Assembly (NCBI GenBank): GCA_910592005.1
Contig: CAJVPP010000911.1
Span: 1-24,754, forward strand
Length of the DNA: 24,754 nucleotides
Reading direction: 5' to 3'
Source: Funneliformis mosseae
Taxonomy: Eukaryota; Glomeromycota; Glomeromycetes; Glomerales; Glomeraceae
Shown here: in pieces, positions 10,183 through 18,565 of the stretch
How positions within the stretch are numbered: the first letter of the stretch is position 1
How the letters are laid out: every line of letters begins with the position of its first letter
The notes under the pieces: generated by a model
What the model was told of the DNA's origin: nothing
The model's input: only the letters and a program-made list of their open reading frames with translations
Databases searched by the model: none
Translations under genes and position numbers: made by a program

Positions 10183-12224
10183 TAATGCAAAATATCTATA
10201 CTTATTAAGAAGTCTAAAATTTTTTTATTGATCTTTATGTAACTTAATCACATAGATTGATTTTTATTAGTTAAAAGATAATTATCTAATTAATTTTAAT
10301 TTTATTTAATTTTTCTAAAACACTATCTGGAATTCTTCTATGGAATTTATATTTCTTGATAGTATACTCTGCCAATTTTTCATTAATACCTTTTTTATAA
10401 GCATCTATATAACACCAGCACTTTCTTGTAAATTTTCTAATCATAACTAATAGTATAGAATCAAGACTTTTAGGTACTACTTGCTGTAATCCATTCCATA
10501 AATAATTGCAATTTTCTCTAATATATCTTTTATAAGCTTTCAATATCTTTCAATAAAATTTAGTTCACAATGAAATTTAGGGTAAAATACATTTATGATC
10601 AGCTTTTTCAATTAATTCTTCAATTACTCTTTTTTGTGCAAGAAAATCAGGTTCTAAAGATATTACTCGACGAGTACAATAAGAAGTTCTTGAAGAATCT
10701 TGAATTTTTTTTTTACAATTTTTATATTCTAATATTAATCCTTTAGATGGCTATTTTCTTGCTTTATTAATACTTGTTTAATTCCTTTAGGCTGATTTCA
10801 AAGTTTTTCATTAAAATGAATAGCTAAAAATATCATTGATTATGGTTGTTGATTTAGTCTAAAATAAGTATCATACATGATCAGTTGCTTGTTACTAAAA
10901 TTCAAATTTATTCAGCTTACAACTAAAGCATCTTTTCCAAATGCAGTATGATTTGAACTATTATTAAAGGTAAATACTGCTACACAATTTGAATACAACG
11001 TTTCAAAATAGGAATGACTTTACATTTGATTTATTCAAGAAAGTGTTCAGCTGTCTAATAACCTTCTTAATTTTTACCAGTTTTAAATAATACTGCACTT
11101 CTTTAGGTATATTTGGATTTTGCAATATATTAGTTTATTGTAAATACAAACATCTATCAATCTCAGTAAGAAACTTACTAACCATTATAGATCTTCTATT
11201 TTCTTTTTTTCGTAATGGTAGTTTTCTATTTTTAGTCTATACTTCACATTTGCTATCATTAGAATAAAAAATGCATTCATTATGAGTTACAAGAATTCAT
11301 TTTTTTTCTCCTTCAGGCAAATTAGGATATATACGTTTCATTATTTCACTTTCATACTTGGACATATATTTCTCATATTGAAACATTTTTTCTAAAATAT
11401 TTTATGATATTGTAAAACATCTTCTCGTTCATGTCTATCATAATATATACCTTGATGATGTTTTTGAAATGAATAACCAAAGATATTAAGCTATCTCATT
11501 GTGATCATTAAAAAAATAGAATTTCTCTTAGTAATTCCAATATTAAGTAATAGCTCTTTTTTAATAAATTCTTTAAATGTAGTTAACATAGCTTTAAAAT
11601 TTTGCTCATAAATTCAAGTTCAGCATTTTTCAACTATATCTTCATTATCAATCAATCTAATAGTTTTTTGATATTTTTCATATCTAGATACTGAAAATTT
11701 GTTATTAAATAACTAATAATTTGCATAATATCAGATGCATCATGCTTTTCATGAATCATCATTAACAAAAACTATTTTAGTTGTTTCTAAACTAGCATGT
11801 ATTTTTCTATTATTTAAGCAAGTAAGATATTCAAAGACAGCTCATTTATTATTATATTCAGTGACAGTCATTTAATTATATTGCTTTTCTAATTGTTCTT
11901 TTAGATTTCATATTTTTTTATTAATTTGATAAGTATTTTTATTATTAACTTTATCTTCTAAATCACTTAAAATTTATTTTATTTTATTAGGTTGTATATT
12001 TGCAGCTTGATCACTAATTTTAAAAAATTTGTGATTTTTTTAGTATTAACAGCTGCTTTGGTAAATAAACCAGTTAGTCCATATTTTTATAATAACTTAA
12101 TCTTGAAGTTTTTTCTGTCACGTATCAATTATGTTTTGTTTTTTTTAGTTCATTATCTTTCTTCTATACTAATTTAAGGTCTTTATTTTAGATTTTGTAT
12201 CTTTTCAGTATCATCATCATCATC

Positions 12225-12542
12225 CTAACTACTGTCTTTATTATCACCCCATTCTTCTTCATCAAATTCTTCATCATAGGATTTTAAATTTATCTTGTTA
12301 CCAGTTGTTTTGTTATTATTAAAAGGTATAAAAATACTAAATAAACTGCTATCATTAAAAGAATCAAATGAATCATTATTATTAGGAGGACTGAACGAAC
12401 AATCATTAAATAAACTATTATCAGAAAAACTAAATGAACCATTACTAGAAGAACCAAATAAACCATTACCAGAAGGTCTAAATAAACTATTACTAGGAAG
12501 ACTAAACAAACCATCACCAGGAGAATCAAATGAATCACTCAC
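12225..12542 (-). CDS. Open N-terminal segment of the DDE transposase relic (Ser/Asn/acidic-rich)
   Basis: A 105-codon minus-strand stretch stays open. It reads through 8-residue repeats of the type NGLFGSSS / NGSFSFSD / NSLFRPSG into an acidic tail (DEEFDEEEWGDNKDSS) and, after a stop, a run of Asp. It is low-complexity and likely disordered. The open frame continues upstream (SNASYYEAITAIIVSDSF), so there is no clear start codon here; position 12542 is a GTG, not ATG. The orientation agrees with the downstream transposase blocks, which is why I prefer it to the equally open plus-strand frame. Confidence 0.45.
   Translation of the reverse strand: MSDSFDSPGDGLFSLPSNSLFRPSGNGLFGSSSNGSFSFSDNSLFNDCSFSPPNNNDSFDSFNDSSLFSIFIPFNNNKTTGNKINLKSYDEEFDEEEWGDNKDSS
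12408..12536. repeat. 24-bp tandem repeat
   Basis: Units begin at 12408, 12432, 12456, 12480, 12504 and (partial) 12528, each close to AAATAAACCATTACCAGAAG plus four bases. The period is exactly 24, hence eight residues in any frame, which keeps both strands open: minus gives NGLFGSSS-type and plus gives LNKPLPEG-type octapeptides. Confidence 0.85.
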
Positions 12543-12800
12543 AATAATCGCAGTAATTGCTTCATAATAACTAGCATTACTTTTTTATTATTCTTTTTTT
12601 TATAATTATTATTAATCAGAATCAAGGATGCAGATTGACTTTAGTAGTTATCTATACTTTAATATTAGGCTTTTTTAATATCATATTTACCATTACAGTG
12701 CGATTTTGATTTATTGATTTTTGCTTTTACTTAGAAAGGGGTAGCATTTTTAAATTTAATACAATAAAACATAATAAAATAATAAAATTGAAATGTGCTT

Positions 12801-12849
12801 AAAATCGTGTTTTGATATAAAACGCGTTTTCAAATTTAAGCGCGTTTTT
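12801..12849. repeat. CpG-bearing palindrome cluster
   Basis: Within 50 bp lie AAAATCGTGTTTT, the perfect palindrome AAAACGCGTTTT (12819-12830) and GCGCGTTTTT (12840-12849). CpG is otherwise rare in this window, so five CpGs here stand out. The function is unknown. It may be the end of a mobile element or a protein-binding site. Confidence 0.45.
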
Positions 12850-13811
12850 AAATTGATTCTTCAATTTATTAATTTAATTATTAAAACACAGATATTTTCA
12901 GAAAAAAAATTTTTTCATTTATGAATTTCTTTATTATAATACCCTTTATTTAAACTGCAAATATTTATTATATATAGCTATGTAAGAATTGGACTGTTTA
13001 TGGTGAAACTTTCAAAATATTATATTAATATTATATACGATGTTTTAGTCAATTACAAATAAATTTTTTGAAGCTTTTATTAATATTCAATCACAATTTT
13101 CTTTATAATAAACCTTTAAATCTTTATATAATCATTTAAATTATTATAATTATTTGTATTATGCTTTATTAAATATTAAAGTTCAAATACAAATTATAAT
13201 AAATTATTGTGAATATCTGCAGATTTTGACTTACAAATTAGTATTAATTTATAAATATCCATTAATATTTGCAGATAATATGCGAATAAATTTCATAAAT
13301 CTGTAATACTTAAATATGATCTGGATATTTGTATTATCCAGATATTTGCATAATTATTATTCACAGATTGCTTCTCTAATTTATAAAAAATAAATTTTCA
13401 AAACATTAATTAATATAAGTTTATTAAAAATTTATTACAATTGATAGGATTAGAATTCTGTAATTTATAATTAGTAAATAAAGATTTAAATATATAATAA
13501 ACTTAAAAAAGTCTTTTTAAACTTAACTTCTCAAAATATTTGAAATTATCAACATACAAATTGATTTTTCAAAAGTATTAAAAATGTTAAAATATAAAGC
13601 TAAACTTTTTAATATTATTGATCTTTGAAAAAAATTGAAACTCAAGAATTAATTTTTATAATAAATAAATTTATCAAAAGAAAATGAAAAATTCTATTAA
13701 AATAAAAATTTCTAAATAATTTATTTATAAAAAAAAAATATATTTAAAAATTAAAAATCTCTTTTTTAGCCTTATCAAAATAAATTAAAAAAAAAAATTT
13801 TTTGACAGAGC
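12850..13811. other. AT-rich non-coding DNA with a small hairpin
   Basis: No gene is seen. Between about 13195 and 13355 the motif GATATTTGCA or its variants recurs (ATATCTGCAGAT, AATATTTGCAGATA, GATATTTGCAT), and a perfect hairpin ATCTGGATA-TTTGTAT-TATCCAGAT lies at 13319-13343. A degraded MITE is possible but has no defined ends. Confidence 0.5.
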
Positions 13812-14178
13812 TAAAGCTTTAAATAGATCAGTTTAAATTAAATAAATTAAGTTATTGAACTGAGAGAATCAAGATTAAATTAAACAAAAAGCTGATTTAA
13901 ATTTTATTTTTATTTGATTTTACTTACTCTGATCTAACTAAATTATTCAAGAAGAATAATTCATCATTGTTTTAATTAATAATTTATTATCATTCTAATT
14001 GAATAATTAGTTATCATTCAAGAAGAATAATTGATCAACTTGAATTTTGTTAAGTTAGATCAAATTAAATAACAGGTTGATCTGATATGACATTAACTTA
14101 AAAATTTACTAATCTAATATGAATTTTTAGATTTGATCTGATCATGTAAAAGATCAATTGATCTAATTTAAAGTTTTA
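13812..14178. mobile_element. 367-bp hAT-like MITE sharing ends with the 690-bp element
   Basis: The left end TAAAGCTTTAAATAGATCAG pairs with an inverted right end (reading inward TAAAACTTTAAATTAGATCA). The flanks GACAGAGC (13804-13811) and AACAGAGC (14179-14186) match at seven of eight positions, consistent with an 8-bp duplication. The left end differs from that of the element at 3344 at only three of twenty positions, all but one transitions, so the two probably belong to one family. Inside are a duplicated ATTCAAGAAGAATAATT (about 13947 and 14006) and many GATC/TGATC motifs. Confidence 0.6.
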
Positions 14179-14239
14179 AACAGAGCTTAAATCAAAGAAG
14201 ATGAAAATGTAATAGTACAATTTTGATAAGAAATAATGA

Positions 14240-14540
14240 TAATCATAATATTAATATTGTATCTTAAATGCATTAATATTTAAAATATGAATATAGAATA
14301 TTTTAAATCAGAATATATAATTAGAATATTTTAAATGCAAAAATTATTTGAAATATTTATTTACTTCAAATGCATATTTATCCTAAATGATATTTCAAAT
14401 ACTTACTTCAAATATTTCAAATATATATTTTAAATAATATTTAAAATGAATATTTCAGATAATATTCTAAATAAATATTTTAGATAATATTTTAAATGTT
14501 TACTTTAGATACCTTAAACTGATCACTTCTTTTAAACAAT
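14240..14540. repeat. Degenerate AATATTTTAAAT/TTTCAAATA short repeats
   Basis: Variants of ATATTTTAAAT, ATATTTCAAAT and ATATTTTAGATA follow each other with irregular 12-25 bp spacing. The stretch is non-coding and probably a decayed simple or short tandem repeat. Confidence 0.4.
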
Positions 14541-14785
14541 CTTAAATAGTTATTTTAGTATGTCCTAAATAATTACTTTATATTTTAATTAATTTTATAA
14601 TTAGATTCATAGTAGTGTTTTGCATGGATTCAGATCAGATCTGTCAGATTCAGATTTAATTTAGATTCAGATTTGGATTAGATCTGATCCTTCAGATTCA
14701 GATTCAGATTCAGATTCAAATCTGATCTATCAGATTTAAATTGGATTCAGATCTGATTCATCAGATCTGAATTCAACTTTTTTAA

Positions 14786-15375
14786 AGCTGAAAAGTTCCT
14801 TTTCAATGAAAAGGGACGAATTTTTGGACTTCTTTTGAGCCAAAAATTTGTTTTCTTTCATTAAAAGAAATGAATTTTCAGATCTCTTTTAGAACCAAAA
14901 AGTTTCTTTCATTGAAAAGGAACAAATTTTCAGAACTCTTTTAGAATTGAAAAGGTTCTTTTCAATGAAAAGAAACGACTTTTTAAAACTTTTTTAGAGC
15001 TACTAAGGTTCTTTTCAATGAAAAGAAATGACTTTTTAAAACTTTTTTAGTTCCTTTCATTGAAAAGAAACAACTTTTCAGAACTCTTTTAGAGCTGAAA
15101 AGATTTCTTTCAATGAAAAGAAATGACTTTTTGAAACTCTTTTAAAGCTGAAAAGGTTCTTTTCAATAAAAAATAATGACTTTTCAGAACTTTTTTAGAA
15201 CTGAAAAGGTTTCTTTCAATGAAAAAGAATGACTTTTTAGAACTCTTTTAGAGCTGAAAAGATTCCTTTCAATGAAAAGAAATGACTTTTCAGAACTTTT
15301 TTAGAGCTGAAAAGATTTCTTTTATTGAAAAGAAACATTTTTGGATCTCTTTTAGAACTAAAAATTCATTTTTTC
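14786..15375. repeat. Tandem array of about eleven 53-bp hairpin units
   Basis: The unit plan is GAGCTGAAAAGGTTC-TTTTCAATGAAAAGAAATGAC-TTTTCAGAACTCTTTTA. The TTTCAATGAAA core is nearly self-complementary, and CTGAAAAG/CTTTTCAG pairs across units. About eleven units can be counted, one of them shortened near 15045. The segment AACTCTTTTAGAG resembles the AACTCTTAGAG segment of the 60-bp units in the 690-bp family. Confidence 0.75.
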
Positions 15376-15449
15376 AATAATATTTTCAGATTCAGATCAG
15401 ATAGGATTTGGACTTAAACTGATCTGTTAGATCTGAATTTGAGATTTAA

Positions 15450-15545
15450 TCTATCAGATTCAGATTAGATCTGGATTTCAATGGATCTGTCAGATTCAGA
15501 TTAGATCTGGATTTCAATGGATCTGTCAGATTCAGATTGGATTCA
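15450..15545. repeat. Tandem CAGATTCAGATTAGATCTGGATTTCAATGGATCTGT unit
   Basis: In the right sub-terminal part of the 1006-bp element a unit of about 41 bp beginning CAGATTCAGATTAGATCTGG occurs twice without change and starts a third time (around 15460, 15501 and 15530). The absence of differences suggests a recent duplication compared with the decayed surroundings. Confidence 0.6.
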
Positions 15546-15626
15546 GATCCTGAAAAATAAAATCAGATTAGATCAGATTTAGATAAAATCTGATACAATT
15601 TGATTTTGCAGAATACTAATTCATAG

Positions 15627-16200
15627 TAATAGCTAACCAGAAATTAGGCTTATTAATACTGTTATAATGGTTTCATAACTTCAGATAAAATATCAAAAGA
15701 GTAAATAATACTAAAATAATTACTTAAGGAATCATAAGTGAGGATTCACAATAACATTAAAGAATTATTTTCAATATAAAACACGTGAGATAAATACAAA
15801 ATAAACATAAAAATAATTCAAAGATATTTTAGAGATTACGCTTTAGAGACTTTGAGTCAATATAATGAATCAATAAAATATTATATAATAAGTTCACTAT
15901 TAATAATTAAAAGGATTATACGAATGCAAAAGATTACAGATAATTTACAACAGTTTTAAAAGGTTTGCAAAAGATAAGTTTTATATTTAGTTAATTATAC
16001 TTCTTTATTAATATAATACAAGTTCAGTACCTAAAAGATTAATATCTCTTCAGTGCTAAAATTCAAAGAAAATACAAAGATATTTATATATATTAAATAA
16101 ATAATAAGATAAAATAAACTAAATATATTGAAGGAAATAAAGTTATTATTTTACTAAGTAATAAAGTTGCTGTATCAATAAAATTACTAAATTTGCAAGC
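15627..16200. other. AT-rich stretch, nothing recognised
   Basis: Stops in all frames, no protein-like segment of useful length, and no clear inverted or direct repeats. Confidence 0.5.
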
Positions 16201-16345
16201 AATTAAATGGACATTTATGATCTACATGATTATCAAGAGCAATAAAATTGACATCTAAAGATTTGCATAATTGATCGATGATAATAAAATGAACAAAATG
16301 ATCTTATAAAAGATCTATATGGCAATAAAATTAACACTATATTCT
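16201..16345. repeat. Degenerate minisatellite with a 40-42 bp period
   Basis: Units starting AATTAAATGGACA (16201), AATAAAATTGACA (16241), AATAAAATGAACA (16283) and AATAAAATTAACA (16324) are spaced 40, 42 and 41 bp. Unit interiors share GATCTA/GATTTGCAT-like segments but have drifted. Shorter relatives may precede it from about 16136. Confidence 0.5.
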
Positions 16346-16529
16346 ACCAATTAAATCTATCTAAAATTTTACCTATTACAACACTTTTTTTTATTATTAT
16401 AAAGAATGAAAATAAAAATTTTATGAATTAACTAAGATCTATTTTATATATTTTATTTTATTATTAAATTATTAAATTTTTTTATTTATCTTTTTAAATT
16501 AGTTTTGTTCTTCTTTCTTGACTGTAAAC

Positions 16530-16745
16530 AGAGATAAGATTTTTTTAAATAAAATCATCTATTTTATCATTATGATAAAGGTAAATTAACTCAATTTTTT
16601 TTTAGTATTTAAGTTTAATCAGTTTTTTTTAGGCTAAAAATCAGATGGAATCTTTAAATAAAATTATCTAATTCATCATTGCGATGAAGGTAAGTTGATT
16701 AGATTATTTTAAAGCTTTTTAATAGATTATCCTATATATAATTTA
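16530..16745. repeat. Two diverged direct copies about 110 bp apart
   Basis: TTTAAATAAAATCATCTATTTTATCATTATGATAAAGGTAAATT (in the first copy, around 16545-16585) recurs as a related segment around 16650-16695 (TTTAAATAAAATTATCTAATTCATCATTGCGATGAAGGTAAGTT, shown here only for its shared frame of words). Both centre on a TCAT...ATGA palindrome. The stretch is non-coding. Confidence 0.4.
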
Positions 16746-16749
16746 AGAT

Positions 16750-17952
16750 AATCTGTTAAAAAATTTTAAAATTTAAATATTAAATCAAATATAATAATAG
16801 ATAATTCAGATTATTCTAGGATAATAAGATGATTTTTAAAAACTTCTTAAATTCTAAAAATTTGTTATGTAATAAAACTTTTATTTAATTAAAATAATTC
16901 TTACTATATATTACAAAAATGAGATACCTCTATATTCACTACTATTCTATTTTATAAATAAATAAATAATAAATATATTAAAAAAAATATTATTTTTGAA
17001 AATTTAAATATCAAAATCCTAGATAAGTTTTAAACTACTTTGAAATTTATTTTATTTTATAGGAAACTGTTAAATTTAGTATTTTAGGTAAGTTTCTTTA
17101 AAATTTATTTTATATAGATTTTGGTAACAATTTTAAAATTGATAAATTTATTTTTTTATTTATTAATTTTTTCTTTTTGCTTTATATTTTTACAAATTTC
17201 TAACTTTTTTTTCCTTTAAAACTTGAATAATAAATAATCCTTAAATTTAAAGATAAACTTTAAAATTATTTTTTTTTATTATTTTAATAAAAATTAACTA
17301 ATTTTCTTTTTCTTTTATGTCTAGTTTATGTTTTAGATTTCTTTTTTGAAAGTAAACTTTTTTTTGTTTTTTTATTTAATAAAATATTAATTAATATTTA
17401 TTTATCTGTTTTGTAGATTCAAATGTTATAGAATATCAATATAGCTAATACTAAAATTTAAGCTTCATTTTAAAAATAATAATACTATAAAATTTTTTTG
17501 ATTCTTTTAATAAATATTTACTAAAGTTTTATTTATTTCTATTTAGATTTATAAAATTAAATATTAGATTTTAACAATTTTAAAAGTGATATTACTTTAA
17601 AATCTTGTTTCTAAAAATTTTCTTTAATAAAATATTATATTAATCTTTTATTTATTCTTTTTTTTTTTTTTAGGTTTTAAAGTCTTAAAAGAAATTAAGT
17701 ATCATTTTTTACAAATTTTAGCTTAAAATATTAATAATAGGTTATTATATTTTTTTATTAAAATTTAAAAAAAAATTTAATTAACATTTTTTTATTTCTT
17801 TTTTAAAGTTTATTTTTATTTTTATAGTTTATAGCATAATGTATATATATATAATAATAGAAAAAAAATTAATGAATACATCTATAATAATATAATAATA
17901 GTAATATTTATAATAGTAATTATAGTATAATAAAAATAAAATAAATTATAAA
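16750..17952. other. T-rich non-coding DNA with a possible 100-130 bp periodicity
   Basis: No gene is seen. Blocks of the type TTTAATAAAATATTA followed by TTTATTTATTCTTTTTT and TTTAGATTT recur at roughly 17281, 17382, 17507, 17623 and 17752, suggesting an old tandem repeat of 100-130 bp. Composition alone could produce part of this pattern. Confidence 0.4.
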
Positions 17953-18369
17953 TGTTGATACCATATGAAGTCAATCCTACTGCATCACAAAGATTGATGA
18001 ATAATCAACGTTATTAACATCATTAGCATTTTTAACTTAGTTAACATTTTTATTTTATTTATTTTATTCTTATATTTTATTATTATTATTTATTATATTA
18101 GTATTATCATTAAATTATAATTTATCTTTTATATTTATTTTAACGTTATAAAATAGTTTAGCGTTAGATAGTAATTTTTTATAATTGTATTTTTGTATAA
18201 ATAGGATAGAAACTTGTCCTTGTAAAAGAGCAGAGATAACAGTGTAAATTCAATAGTTCAAGTTCAAGACTTAGAATCTAAGGTTAAGGATTGCTAAGAA
18301 TACAAATTTCTACAATAAAGGAATCTCTTTCTAAACTACACATATTAAAAATCCTTCAACGTATCAATT
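17953..18369 (+). mobile_element. Probable solo LTR of an LTR retrotransposon
   Basis: The stretch opens with TGTTGATACC and closes near GTATCAATTG, an imperfect inverted match (TTGATAC/GTATCAA), as expected for LTR edges. In promoter-to-poly(A) order it holds a TATA box, TATAAATAGG (18196-18205), a richer transcribed-looking segment (ACTTGTCCTTGTAAAAGAGC), and AATAAA (18314-18319). No gag, protease, reverse transcriptase or integrase fragment follows; the next coding blocks belong to the polymerase-helicase unit. I therefore call it a solo LTR. The right edge and a target duplication are not certain. Confidence 0.5.
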
Positions 18370-18565
18370 GTGTTTATCATGTTTACAAATTGTTAAAGTT
18401 ATTTACTCATCTAAAAGTATAAACCTAAGATTGATTGTGATAGGACTTATTTCACAGTAACCTAGTAGTTTCTTGCACGTTACTCCCTATTATTAAGTCA
18501 TAGTTATTCTAAGTTTAATGGGCTGGGCGTAAGGTTAACAATATGAAAATATAAAGTAATCTTAT

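Larger units (their letters stand above)
10286..12640 (-). pseudogene. Decayed fungal DDE transposase (long form)
   Basis: On the minus strand, several frames together give a long transposase. From the N-terminus: the Ser/Asn-rich repeat region (12225-12610), MTVTEYNNK-stop-AVFEYLTCLNNRK, HQGIYYDRHEREDVLQYHK, KMFQYEKYMSKYESEIMKRI, VTHNECIFYSNDSK, RSIMVSKFLTEIDR, NNSSNHTAFGKDALVVS, NQPKGIKQVL, TRRVISLEPDFLAQKRVIEE, FHCELNFIERY, then GLQQVVPKSLDSILLVMIRK and EYTIKKYKFHRRIPDS to the stop. This is the DDE transposase type common in fungal genomes. The first Asp (expected in THDE) is Asn (11279-11281), and the second (expected in F-D-N) is Asn (10963-10965). The Glu in NFIERY survives (10549-10551), followed by Trp to TGA. 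The last 85 codons (10286-10543) form the longest clean piece. Terminal repeats could not be found, and the N-terminal limit is approximate. Confidence 0.75.
14613..15618. mobile_element. 1006-bp hAT-like non-autonomous element with perfect 8-bp target duplication
   Basis: ATTCATAG occurs immediately on both sides (14605-14612 and 15619-15626), an intact 8-bp duplication with T at position 2 and A at position 7, the hAT signature. The ends are TAGTGTTTTGCA and, inverted, TAGTATTCTGCA, 10 of 12 matching. Next to both ends are dense CAGATTCAGATC motifs on both strands (14630-14775 and 15385-15600), then a central tandem array. There is no coding capacity. Organisation is the same as in the 690-bp family, though the end sequence differs. 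Confidence 0.8.

Noticed and set aside
12295..12567. Plus-strand 90-codon frame as a gene
   Set aside because: It is the complement of the 24-bp repeat. The minus-strand frame agrees with the downstream transposase blocks.
14786..15375. CRISPR array or phage attachment repeats
   Set aside because: Continuous tandem units without spacers, within an element with hAT-type ends.
18370..18560. tRNA gene or primer-binding site after the LTR
   Set aside because: No cloverleaf could be drawn and no convincing match to a tRNA 3' end is visible.
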